A stretch of 64,000 nt of DNA. Source: Aureispira anguillae. GTDB taxonomy: Bacteria; Bacteroidota; Bacteroidia; Chitinophagales; Saprospiraceae. This document shows, piece after piece, positions 24,842 through 33,545 of the stretch. Made by a program: the position numbers and the translations under genes. The stretch's first letter is position 1, and every line of letters begins with the position of its first letter. The notes beneath the pieces are model-generated. The model did no database searches, was not told the DNA's origin, and was given only the letters and a program-made list of their open reading frames with translations. The DNA lies in assembly GCF_026000115.1 (NCBI RefSeq), contig NZ_AP026867.1:5134001-5198000 (forward strand), given 5' to 3'.

Positions 24842-27565
24842 TTACTTTACTATAATTTTTCCTGTATTTAAGAGGACGCTATCGCCTCGAAGTTGATAGA
24901 TATAAACGCCTGCCTGTAAACTCCCTCTTGAGAGTTGAATTTGATTATTATACCAATTTCGATGGACTGCTACCTGTCGCCCAGTAACATCAAACACCAT
25001 TAACTCCAATTCTTGATATTCCTTTCCTTCAATTTTTAATGTTGTGGATTGTTCAAAAGGATTTGGAAAAACAGTAACTTTTATAGCTTCTTCATAAATA
25101 CGGTCAATAGACACTGTAGAGATAACAAAATTTTCGCCAATGGTATGGAACGTTGTATTTGTAAAAATAGGCGGGTTATAATCAAAATAAATTGCCGCTT
25201 GGTTTTCAATCACTGCCCCTATAGCATTATTGGATTTTTGGTCAATTCTATAGCGAAAAAAGCCATGCGACAACGGTTCATTGGTATTACTGTCTACCAA
25301 TAAAACATTTGGAAAACTCACTTTCAATACATTACCACTATCTAGCGTCCAATGGTAAGCATGGCTACTTGCCCCCATTTGTAAACTGGTCACCTCTAAT
25401 AAATTCGACAAGGTGTCTAAGATTACGATATTAAAAGCGGTATCTGTCCCTGTATTTTGGAAACGTATTTTATAATCTATGGCTGTATTCTGTTCTATAT
25501 AATGAGCTATTCCATAGCCTTCAGGTTGGGCGGATTTGTCATTAGGGTCATAAGAAGCTCTATTTTGTTGGCAATCTATAGCTAAAAATGGGGCACTATG
25601 TCCGTTGGAGAATTGAGTAACAAATCCCGTGTTAAAACTACCATCTGCAAATGGATTACACCCTTCTATTACTCTAGAAAAAACAGCATCTCCTAAAGCT
25701 GCTGGATAACCTGCCAATTGATTCACTTCTATTCGATAAGTACGCCCTGCCACTGCTGCTTGTGTGATAGTTGTTGCTTGTCCTGCTCCCAATTGAACCG
25801 TTCCTACACGCATTGCTATATTATCTTCAAAAATGGTATAGGGCTGCCCCTGAGCCATAGCCGCTCCTTGGTTTTCAATCCTAAACCAAACCGTATCATT
25901 TTGGCAATCCACTGTTCCGTCAACTCTAGGACCACCCCATGTAGGATCGCAAATACTATCTGGATAAATATGGGCTTCGGTACAGTGTGTTTGCTGGAAC
26001 TGGGCACTGGTATCTACTACAACCTGAATATTAATACTTCCACAAGCGCCAACATTTACATTTCCAAGATTAAAGGTGTAAAGCGTTCCATTCTGATTGG
26101 CAACAGGTACAGATGCATTTACAAATATTAGAGCAGGGTCTAAATCTACCTCTACATAAGCATTTTGCGCCACGACCGTTCCATTGTTACAATAAGATAC
26201 CGTATAATAACTTCCCCCTCCTGTTGTTCTCAAAAAAGGAGCAGCTATATCAACTTCTAAAATAGGGCAAAATATCAAGGGCTGTAACGTCCAATCTACC
26301 CTTTGAATCGTATAATTGGTATCTACAGTAACAGATTGACTTGTAGGACAAACCGACCAATACGTGTTGCTAGGAATTACCGTAACCGTATACGTTCCAG
26401 TATCCAAATAAGCTACATAATTGCCCAATGAATCATAAGTAACAAAATAAGCAGTGGTTGTATCTGTTGTTTTTTCAAATTTGATAAATTGCCCAGCTAA
26501 ACCTACTTCTGCACTGTCTATGGTGCAATTGAGATTCTGATCAACAATTACCCGACCAGTTACCGCTTTAGAATAACAACGCTCTAAATATACCGCAGAC
26601 AAATCCTTGAAATAATTGGGGTTGGTACTAACAGCCTGTACATTGGGTACACAAATTCTAAGATATGGAACATTGTTTATACAGGTGAAATAATTTAAGG
26701 CTAAATTATTCGTCAAATCTAAAGTACTTAAATTATTAAAACCACAACTTAGGTGTTCCAAAGCCGTATGATTGGTCACATCTAAGATACTTAAATTATT
26801 CCGATGACATCTTACATATTCCAAAAGCAGATTATTCACCAAATCTAAGGTACTTAAATTATTATTGCTACAATTTATATGTGTCAAAGCCGTATTATTG
26901 GACAAATCCAACTCCAACAAATCATTGTCAAGACAGTACAAATATTTCAGTATTATATTATTGCTTAAATCTAAACTATTGATAGAACTATGATAACAAA
27001 TCAACGTTTCTAACGCTGTATTATGACTTAAATCCAACGTATCAAAGGTATTATTGCTACACTCCAAGCGCCTCAATAAAATATTAGTGCGTACATCTAA
27101 TGTGCTTAAGCCACTATTAAAACAGGATAAAGAAGTTAAAAGGGAATCATTGGTTAAATCAACACCATTCACTAAACCATTATTGTCACAATCCACATAC
27201 GCTAGAAGCGGAAGGTTGGAAACGTTTAAATGTTTCATAGAATTTTGACTACAATCCAAGTACTTTAAGGCTGTATTGTGGGTCAAATCTAGACTATCTA
27301 TAGCATTCAGTTTACAATTTAATGTGTCTAGGTTTAGAAAAGCCTCAATCCCTGTTAAATCCGTAATTCCGAAACCAGCAACATACAAATTAGTCACAGT
27401 AAGCGCATCACTGTCCAATATTAATCCATTGATCAATCCATCTGAATCAATTCCCAAGTTAATCAATCGCTGCTCAAAAATAGCATCAGGAATAGCGGTC
27501 GTTTGAGCATTGGATTTTGGAATTAAATAAAAAGCACAAAGAATAAGAATAAGTATGTTTTTCAT
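24842..27565 (-). CDS. Secreted leucine-rich-repeat protein with T9SS sorting tail (paralog 1)
   Basis: 907 residues: signal peptide (1-20, ending SNAQ); about a dozen LRR units of roughly 21 residues (60-310; consensus LDLSNNTALxxLxCxxN, with Asn and Cys at fixed places); a region with repeated beta-sandwich-like modules (about 340-800), including SYDPNDKSAQPEG typical of conserved Bacteroidota surface proteins; and a Por-secretion C-terminal tail (VFPNPFEQSTTLKIEG ... GKIIVK). It should be exported by the type IX system and held on the surface. The LRR face may bind other proteins or glycans. Paralog of 33546-36089, and divergent from the helical protein at 27690. Confidence 0.85.
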   Translation of the reverse strand: MKNILILILCAFYLIPKSNAQTTAIPDAIFEQRLINLGIDSDGLINGLILDSDALTVTNLYVAGFGITDLTGIEAFLNLDTLNCKLNAIDSLDLTHNTALKYLDCSQNSMKHLNVSNLPLLAYVDCDNNGLVNGVDLTNDSLLTSLSCFNSGLSTLDVRTNILLRRLECSNNTFDTLDLSHNTALETLICYHSSINSLDLSNNIILKYLYCLDNDLLELDLSNNTALTHINCSNNNLSTLDLVNNLLLEYVRCHRNNLSILDVTNHTALEHLSCGFNNLSTLDLTNNLALNYFTCINNVPYLRICVPNVQAVSTNPNYFKDLSAVYLERCYSKAVTGRVIVDQNLNCTIDSAEVGLAGQFIKFEKTTDTTTAYFVTYDSLGNYVAYLDTGTYTVTVIPSNTYWSVCPTSQSVTVDTNYTIQRVDWTLQPLIFCPILEVDIAAPFLRTTGGGSYYTVSYCNNGTVVAQNAYVEVDLDPALIFVNASVPVANQNGTLYTFNLGNVNVGACGSINIQVVVDTSAQFQQTHCTEAHIYPDSICDPTWGGPRVDGTVDCQNDTVWFRIENQGAAMAQGQPYTIFEDNIAMRVGTVQLGAGQATTITQAAVAGRTYRIEVNQLAGYPAALGDAVFSRVIEGCNPFADGSFNTGFVTQFSNGHSAPFLAIDCQQNRASYDPNDKSAQPEGYGIAHYIEQNTAIDYKIRFQNTGTDTAFNIVILDTLSNLLEVTSLQMGASSHAYHWTLDSGNVLKVSFPNVLLVDSNTNEPLSHGFFRYRIDQKSNNAIGAVIENQAAIYFDYNPPIFTNTTFHTIGENFVISTVSIDRIYEEAIKVTVFPNPFEQSTTLKIEGKEYQELELMVFDVTGRQVAVHRNWYNNQIQLSRGSLQAGVYIYQLRGDSVLLNTGKIIVK

Positions 27566-27604
27566 AAAAGAATTATTGTTTTCGAGAGGTTTTCATCAAT
27601 ACTG

Positions 27605-27636
27605 CAAACATAATACATCTACGAAACGCCTACAAA
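27605..27636 (-). promoter_or_regulatory. Promoter of LRR paralog 1
   Basis: On the minus strand TTTG (27636-27633) lies 20 bp before TATGTTTG (27612-27605), an exact Bacteroidota promoter pattern, 40 bp ahead of the start codon. Confidence 0.6.
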
Positions 27637-27677
27637 GACAAAAAAAACCTATTATCCATTTTTTATGTAAAAAATAC

Positions 27678-27685
27678 TATCTTTA
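27678..27685 (+). promoter_or_regulatory. -7 element almost touching the start codon (likely leaderless)
   Basis: TATCTTTA at 27678-27685 matches TAnnTTTG except for the last base, and the ATG starts 5 nt later. The paralog at 36214 has TATCTTTG in the same place. With transcription usually starting a few bases after this box, the mRNA would have no or almost no leader. Confidence 0.45.
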
Positions 27686-27689
27686 AACC

Positions 27690-29096
27690 ATGTATAACAG
27701 CAAACTTATCCACATTCTAAAAGTTTTCCATTCTGAGGAAAAAGAACGACTCAAAAAATGGGTCAATTCTCCTGCTCATAACCATCGATCCGATCGAAAA
27801 AAGTTGCTCTTATACTTAATTTCCAAACGAAATCTAAGCAAAAGAACAACGGATCGATATAAGGTTTATCAACATATTTATCCAGCTCAACCTTACCAAG
27901 ATGCCAAGTTAAAACGATTGATGAATTTAGCGGTTCAATTACTGGAGCAATTTATTCACTTTTCATCGCAATTAGAGGATCCTTTTTCGCAGCAAAAATC
28001 ATTGATTGAGTTTTTTAGAAAGCACAATTTGGACAAATATGCCGAGCAATATATTTACAAAACAGTACAGTTACAACAACAAAACTCTATAGAGAACAGT
28101 GCTCATTTTCAGCGTCAATATCAGTTAGAAACACTCATTTTTGAGCAACAAAATGCAACCGTTAACCGTGGAAAAACCAACCTACAAGCTGTTTTTGATC
28201 AGCATTATCTCACTTTTATCTTAAATACCCTTCAATACGCTTGCGAAGCCATTACCCATCAACGCTTGTATAAGTCTACTTACTCCATTCCTTTATTAGA
28301 GCAAATTCTTGCAGATATTGAAACGGGTAACTACGATTCTGTCCCAGCCATCCAGATGTATTACCACAGCTATATGGCCTTAAAATACCCTCATAAAGAA
28401 GAGCATTTTGAACTGCTTCAAGCACTAATGATTAAGCATTATGCTATACTCCCTCCTAAGGAAATCAAAAGCATTTATCTGATTGCTATTAACTATTGTG
28501 TGCAACAACTGAACAATGGAGTCGAAAAATACGTCCGTGCTGTGTTTGAATTGTATCAATATGGCTTAAAACACACCATCTTGATTGAAAAGGGAATTCT
28601 AAGTCGGTTTACTTACAAAAATATAGTTGCTGCTGCTATTCGGCTAGAAGAATATACTTGGGTACTCCAATTTATAACCCAGTACACGACCTATCTAGAA
28701 GAGCACTACCAGAAACCCTATGCCCTATATGGCAATGCTAAGTTGCTTTTTGCTCAGGGGCAATTTGATGCTACCTTACAACTCTTAACACAGGTAGAAT
28801 TTGATAATATATTTTTGAGTATGGATGCCAAAACAATGCTCTTAAAAATTTACTATGAACAAGAACATTTTGATGCATTAGATGCTTTACTAGTTAGTTT
28901 TAGGCGTTTTTTACAACGAAAATCAGTTCTGGCGTATCAAAAGAAAATCCATGAAAATATGATTAATCTAACCACCAAATTGTTAAACACTCCAACCTAT
29001 AACAAAAGCAAATTACAGGCACTTCGCCAAGAAATTATGGCCACCAACCCCTTAACAGAAAAACCTTGGCTATTAGCCCAAATTGATAAATTATAA
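27690..29096 (+). CDS. All-helical protein of unknown function (paralog 1)
   Basis: 468 residues, predicted almost wholly helical, without signal peptide or membrane segment. The most conserved stretch shared with the gene at 36214 is PKEIKSIYLIAINYCVQQLN followed by NGVEKYVRAVFELYQYG; both also end with NPLTEKPWLLAQ. The repeated helices resemble TPR-like scaffolds, but no named family is recognised. The gene is divergent from an LRR/T9SS gene 124 bp away in both copies, so a shared role is likely. It probably works in the cytoplasm. Confidence 0.7.
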   Translation: MYNSKLIHILKVFHSEEKERLKKWVNSPAHNHRSDRKKLLLYLISKRNLSKRTTDRYKVYQHIYPAQPYQDAKLKRLMNLAVQLLEQFIHFSSQLEDPFSQQKSLIEFFRKHNLDKYAEQYIYKTVQLQQQNSIENSAHFQRQYQLETLIFEQQNATVNRGKTNLQAVFDQHYLTFILNTLQYACEAITHQRLYKSTYSIPLLEQILADIETGNYDSVPAIQMYYHSYMALKYPHKEEHFELLQALMIKHYAILPPKEIKSIYLIAINYCVQQLNNGVEKYVRAVFELYQYGLKHTILIEKGILSRFTYKNIVAAAIRLEEYTWVLQFITQYTTYLEEHYQKPYALYGNAKLLFAQGQFDATLQLLTQVEFDNIFLSMDAKTMLLKIYYEQEHFDALDALLVSFRRFLQRKSVLAYQKKIHENMINLTTKLLNTPTYNKSKLQALRQEIMATNPLTEKPWLLAQIDKL

Positions 29097-29225
29097 AAAA
29101 AAGCTTCCCCCTTCAGGAAAGCTCTTCTAGTATTCGATCAGATCCCAAACACCAACCATTGGGTTATGTTTTTTCTGTATTTAACAACAGTTGCTGTTTT
29201 TAAGACCCCTTAAAATCCATTAAAC

Positions 29226-29960
29226 TTAAAAGAAACAAGTACGTTCTTTTAGTTTCTTTATCAATGCCATTTTTAATTCATTAATTTCTAGAGATGGTTC
29301 TTGACGTTCATAATAATCCATCAATAGCTTAGCATAGTTAATAAAGACATCGTTAGAAGGCATAGCACAAGGTTCAAAATCATAAATCTTATCTGCTGGC
29401 AAATTAAAGAATGCCCCACCAGTAGTGTGATTTACTCTATCAAACTCTAATTCATAATTTTTAGCATCTGCGGTAATATCGCCCTCTTTTTCATTACTTC
29501 CATAAATATGTAATGTCATATACTTGCCAGTAGAAGGATTCCCCATTTGATGAATGGTTGCATTCACAACCTTTGTAATTTCACCAGATGTCAAAATCTC
29601 TTTTTTGGCAAAGGTCAATGCGTTATCTTTATTTCGGTAAATAAAATGGTGTGCATTTCCAAAAACCTGCACTACCCCCCATTGCGTATAGCCATGGTTG
29701 TGAATAGAAGAATAATGTCCTGGATTCCAAGACATCGCCATTATTTCGAAGCTTCCCCCATCATAGACCATCTTTCGTCCATAGTTGTCTTCAACAGGGT
29801 GATCAAAATCGGCATAAGGCATTAAATCCTCTTCTGTTACTTGTGCTCGTTCCACTAATTTTTTAACTTGCTCAGCAGTGATTTTTCCGCCATCATTAAT
29901 CGTGCTAATAATAAGCTTCTTGAGTCTCTCTAATGATCTCGGTATCGTTTCTACTAACAT
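29226..29960 (-). CDS. Cysteine-dioxygenase-like cupin enzyme
   Basis: 244 residues with a cupin core holding the three iron ligands expected of thiol dioxygenases: H87 and H89 in SSIHNHG and H137 in ATIHQMGN. This matches type I cysteine dioxygenases (His 86, 88, 140 in the mammalian enzyme), which oxidise cysteine thiol to sulfinate with O2; 3-mercaptopropionate is another possible substrate. The protein has an extra N-terminal helical part. It is the last gene of a four-gene operon, 25 bp after the acetyltransferase, suggesting the operon's amino acid may be a sulfur-containing one. Confidence 0.75.
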   Translation of the reverse strand: MLVETIPRSLERLKKLIISTINDGGKITAEQVKKLVERAQVTEEDLMPYADFDHPVEDNYGRKMVYDGGSFEIMAMSWNPGHYSSIHNHGYTQWGVVQVFGNAHHFIYRNKDNALTFAKKEILTSGEITKVVNATIHQMGNPSTGKYMTLHIYGSNEKEGDITADAKNYELEFDRVNHTTGGAFFNLPADKIYDFEPCAMPSNDVFINYAKLLMDYYERQEPSLEINELKMALIKKLKERTCFF

Positions 29961-29985
29961 TTTTTGCTCGTTTTATAGTTAATAA

Positions 29986-30486
29986 TTAATCTATTATATA
30001 TTGCATAATAACAACATCTTGCCATCGATCATTTTTAAAGCCAATTTGCTGTTGAGTTCCAACAATCGTATAGCCCAAATTTAGGTTATAAGCAATACTG
30101 CCTTTGTTATTGGCAAAAATTTTGGCGATAAGATGTTTATAATTCAGTTTTTTACAGCTTGCAATCAGGTGTTTTTTCATCATGGTACCATATCCTTTGC
30201 CCACTTGGCTAGCAGTAATATAGACTGCTGTTTCACAGGCAAAACGGTATCCTTCTCTATCGCTATACCGTTTAATGATTCCCCAGCCAATGGTTGTATC
30301 CTCTTCTTTGAGGACGTATAATTTTTCACGATCGTGAAATTTTTGACACCATCCCGCAATATCATCAGCCGTTTTTAGCGTTTCATCCATGGTTGCAGTA
30401 CCCAATGCAATGAACTCATTATAGATCATAGCAATGGCATGAAAATCCGCCGATGTTGCTTCTATTATTTCTACTTTATTTTTCAT
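29986..30486 (-). CDS. GNAT N-acetyltransferase (PAT-like)
   Basis: 166 residues of the GNAT fold, closest in look to phosphinothricin/amino-acid N-acetyltransferases: IYNEFIALGTATMDETLKT near the N-terminus, acetyl-CoA loop SQVGKGYGTMMKKHLI (V/QxxGxG) and NKGSIAYNLNLGYTIVGT. It would acylate the amino group of an amino acid or analog. It starts 1 bp after the D-aminoacylase-like gene and precedes the thiol dioxygenase, so it belongs to the same operon, in which N-acyl amino acids are the common theme. Confidence 0.8.
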   Translation of the reverse strand: MKNKVEIIEATSADFHAIAMIYNEFIALGTATMDETLKTADDIAGWCQKFHDREKLYVLKEEDTTIGWGIIKRYSDREGYRFACETAVYITASQVGKGYGTMMKKHLIASCKKLNYKHLIAKIFANNKGSIAYNLNLGYTIVGTQQQIGFKNDRWQDVVIMQYIID

Positions 30487-30487
30487 T

Positions 30488-32059
30488 CTAATTGTTTAAG
30501 GTTAATACTTTTCCTGGGCTACAATCTTGCATTTCTCCCTGTTGAATGATATGCCCTCCATTCACCCACAAATGTTTAACACCTGAGGAGAGTACACGAG
30601 GAGCAAGATAGGTTGCATTCGCTTTCACCTCATTAGGATCTAACAGCACCAAATCTGCGAAATAACCTTCTTCAATGAGACCTCTATCCTTTAATTGGAA
30701 AAACTCAGCAGGCAGGTAAGTAATTTTGTGAATGGCCTCTTCCCAACCCAACATTTTTTCATTAATAACATAACGCTCTAAGTATTCCGTAAATGCCCCA
30801 TAAGACCTTGGATGAGGCTGCCCAATACTTTCTGGAGCATTGATTGGATAGCTCCAAGAATCAGTACAAATCATCGCCTTTGACCACATAACCGCAGCAT
30901 CTATATCCGCTTGATCAATACAATGGTAAACAACCCAAGTTTCTGTACTAGCTTCTAAGACTCTAGCAATCGCTACTGCTTCTGTAATTGCATATTCTTT
31001 AGCAATTTCGGCGATGGTTTTATTGTAGTATAGTTTTAAATCATCTGAAATGATTAACATCCGAGAAAGATCATAATCTTTCTTTCTGATCCATTCTGCA
31101 ATAGCTTCCACATTGGCAGGATCTTTCATTTTTTCTGCTACCGCAGGAATTCCATCTTGTAATAGTGGTTTAGGAATGAAAGCACGAAGTTTAGTGGACA
31201 CAGCTGTATATGGATATACATCACAAGCTGCTTGTAATTCATTAATACTATTAAACGCCTCTATTTGTTTCAATACCTTAGTCATTTTACCCCAATTTTC
31301 TTTTTCAGCAGCTTTGACATGACTGATCAAAACACGAGCCCCTGCCTTTTTTCCAATGCTTAAGGCCTCTTCAACCGCTTCTTCAACCTTATCTCTTTCA
31401 TTTCGAATATGAGAAGCGTACACTCCCCCCTTTTGAGCAACAACTTTAACCAATTCTACGATTTCATCCATTTCTGCAAAACAACCAGGTGCATAAATTA
31501 GCCCTGTTGACAGGCCCAATGCTCCTTCGTCAATGGCTTGCGCAAGTTCTGTTTTCATCTGCTCCAATTGCGTTGGCGTTAAATGGTGCCAATCTTCCAT
31601 ATTACCAGCCCTAAGCGTACTATGTCCTACTAAAGTCGCAATATTAAATTGTAGATTGTCCTTTATCTGATCAAAATACTCGGAAGTTGTCCTCCACTCA
31701 AATGGAAATCCGATTTCATTCGACAACCGATCCATTGTTTTGTTTAAATGCTTACCGATTGGAGCAGGTGATGTGCCACAGTTGCCAAATATTTCCGTTG
31801 TAATTCCTTGATATAATTTATGGTCGGCAGCTTTAGGAAAGAAAAAACCAAAGCCTGTAGAAGCGTGAGGGTCAATAAAACCAGGCGTTAACAACAATCC
31901 ATCTGCTTCTATTATTTCGTTGGCTTCAGGAATGATAAAATCATCGTCCGTATAATGAATGCAAACAATTCTATCGTCTTTAATGCCTACATTTCCTTTT
32001 TGGGCGGTTTCTTTTCGTCCAGTGCAAATTGTCGCATTTTTTATATAAAAATCTAACAT
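30488..32059 (-). CDS. N-acyl-D-amino-acid deacylase-like amidohydrolase
   Basis: 523 residues of the amidohydrolase superfamily, D-aminoacylase branch. Visible marks: GFIDPHAS, the family's EIFGNCGTSPAP with the metal-binding Cys, GHSTLRAGNM, LSTGLIYAPGCFA, ASHIRNERD and LISHVKAAEKENWGK with the His ligands, and CTDSWS with the catalytic Asp. These enzymes release a D-amino acid from its N-acyl form. It lies between an N-acylamino-acid racemase-like gene (12 bp upstream) and a GNAT acyltransferase, so racemisation and deacylation of N-acyl amino acids are probably linked. Confidence 0.82.
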   Translation of the reverse strand: MLDFYIKNATICTGRKETAQKGNVGIKDDRIVCIHYTDDDFIIPEANEIIEADGLLLTPGFIDPHASTGFGFFFPKAADHKLYQGITTEIFGNCGTSPAPIGKHLNKTMDRLSNEIGFPFEWRTTSEYFDQIKDNLQFNIATLVGHSTLRAGNMEDWHHLTPTQLEQMKTELAQAIDEGALGLSTGLIYAPGCFAEMDEIVELVKVVAQKGGVYASHIRNERDKVEEAVEEALSIGKKAGARVLISHVKAAEKENWGKMTKVLKQIEAFNSINELQAACDVYPYTAVSTKLRAFIPKPLLQDGIPAVAEKMKDPANVEAIAEWIRKKDYDLSRMLIISDDLKLYYNKTIAEIAKEYAITEAVAIARVLEASTETWVVYHCIDQADIDAAVMWSKAMICTDSWSYPINAPESIGQPHPRSYGAFTEYLERYVINEKMLGWEEAIHKITYLPAEFFQLKDRGLIEEGYFADLVLLDPNEVKANATYLAPRVLSSGVKHLWVNGGHIIQQGEMQDCSPGKVLTLNN

Positions 32060-32071
32060 TGTTTATTCTTT

Positions 32072-33214
32072 TTAAATCGTCAATAGATGTTTAGCAATGG
32101 TATATTTATCGACCAAGTCCATATTAATTTCACAATCCTTTAGGCTTGCCATTACTACTTTTCCATCCTTCATTTGAACTTTAGGCTCAATAATATCTTC
32201 TAAAAAATATCGATCAGAAGGACTCAAATCGTGTGCTCTTGCCAAAGGAAGGTAAGCCGCCATCCTTAAGTTAAGTATGCGCCCTATTCCTGTTTCAAAC
32301 ATACCACCAATCCAACATGGGATATTGTGCGTTGCGCAATATTGGATAATCTCCAAACTATTTAAAATTCCTCCTACACGTCCTACCTTTAGGTTAACTT
32401 CATCTAATACACCCAATTGATGTAATTTAATAAGATCCCCTATTGATTTTAGTTCTTCATCAAAACACATAAATAGAGAAGGAAACTTCTCCTTGCCTTT
32501 GAGTAAAGTATCGAACTTGCTTGGAGCAAAAGGTTGCTCTATCATAGAGTCATAGGTATTCACAAAATACCCCAAGGTGTCTAAATCCTGTTCGCCAAAA
32601 CTTCCATTGGCATCAAAACTAATGTAAGTATCTGCTTCAAACAATAAAGGGTTAACGGCCTCAAAAAAGTCCGTTCTTACATGGGGAGATATTTTAAATT
32701 TTAATCTTCTATAACCTGTTTCTAAGGCTCCTTTTACAGCCTCTTCCATCTGATCTAGCTCAGTATATAAACCGAGCGAAATACCAACAGGAACCTCTTT
32801 CATTGGTTCGCTCTCCATTAGGTCAAAGGGAGATATTCCTGAGTTTTTTTCAATCACTTGTAAGGCCGCAGCCTCAATCGCAGCTTTTGTAAAATTCCAG
32901 CCTCTTATCTTGTTCAGCAAGCGAAAAACCTCTTCAAATGTTTGTGTTTTTTTCAGAAATGGAATAATAAATTTCTTAACAAGACTAATTGCCCCTTCTG
33001 TAAATTCATCTGAATAATAGGGATCGGGTCTACAGGAGCACTCACCATATCCCTTAACACCATTTTGATCTTCCCAAACAACAATTAATGCCTCTCTAGA
33101 TTTACGCACACCAATTCCAGATGTAAACTGTTGTTTTTGAGGCAAATCAATTTGTATTAAATGTATTGCCTTTAGCGAAATATCTTGTTTAAATAGCTCT
33201 TGTCTCAAATTCAT
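32072..33214 (-). CDS. Enolase-superfamily N-acylamino-acid racemase / OSBS-like enzyme
   Basis: 380 residues of the muconate-lactonising subgroup. The acid-base pair and metal ligands are all present: K172xK174 (LKFKISP), D201 (DANGSF), E226 (IEQP), D252 (CFDEEL) and K276 (NLKVGRVGG), plus WIGGMFETGIGR at the C-terminal side. This set is that of o-succinylbenzoate synthases and N-succinyl/acyl-amino acid racemases. As no menaquinone genes are near and the next genes are a deacylase and an N-acyltransferase, the racemase role is favoured. First gene of the four-gene operon. Confidence 0.75.
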   Translation of the reverse strand: MNLRQELFKQDISLKAIHLIQIDLPQKQQFTSGIGVRKSREALIVVWEDQNGVKGYGECSCRPDPYYSDEFTEGAISLVKKFIIPFLKKTQTFEEVFRLLNKIRGWNFTKAAIEAAALQVIEKNSGISPFDLMESEPMKEVPVGISLGLYTELDQMEEAVKGALETGYRRLKFKISPHVRTDFFEAVNPLLFEADTYISFDANGSFGEQDLDTLGYFVNTYDSMIEQPFAPSKFDTLLKGKEKFPSLFMCFDEELKSIGDLIKLHQLGVLDEVNLKVGRVGGILNSLEIIQYCATHNIPCWIGGMFETGIGRILNLRMAAYLPLARAHDLSPSDRYFLEDIIEPKVQMKDGKVVMASLKDCEINMDLVDKYTIAKHLLTI

Positions 33215-33545
33215 ATTTTTTTCATTACATATTATGATAGCTTACTAAGTATATAGCATACTCAGTTTTTGATCTTTACAAAAAAGTAAGTTCACCTACT
33301 AAAAAAGTTGGAGCACGGTTCTTAAACTGAAGCCCTTCAATATTTGTTATTGATGCATATTGAAGGGCAAAAATAACATTTTACAATTTAACAATTGCAA
33401 AAAAGTTAAAATACCGATAAAGTTTATTGCTGCTCTCCCTTTCTAAAAATTTATATTTTTCTTTTGACGATTCCATTCAAAAAAAAAGAGCCTTCTAAAT
33501 CAATTAGAAAGCTCTCAAAAAAGTTAAGTTGGGGAGTTTGCCCAT
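33215..33545. other. 331-bp gap upstream of the racemase operon
   Basis: No gene. It holds the terminator of the LRR gene (33487-33515) and a perfect 12-bp hairpin, GCCCTTCAATAT (33332-33343) with ATATTGAAGGGC (33357-33368). That hairpin has no T-run and lies about 120 bp before the racemase start, so it could be an operator or leader structure. No exact TAnnTTTG box for the operon was found. Confidence 0.4.
33487..33515 (-). terminator. Terminator of LRR paralog 2
   Basis: AGAGCCTTCTAA (33487-33498) pairs with TTAGAAAGCTCT (33504-33515); on the minus strand a run of nine T follows. It is the same hairpin as at 24783-24810. Confidence 0.75.

Noticed and set aside
26640-27320. Repetitive DNA of about 63-bp period
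   Set aside because: It is the DNA of leucine-rich repeats in a coding gene (the same at 35380-35830), not an intergenic repeat.
29099-29127. Hairpin after the helical gene at 27690 as terminator
   Set aside because: The stem is only about 7 bp with a bulge and has no T-run.
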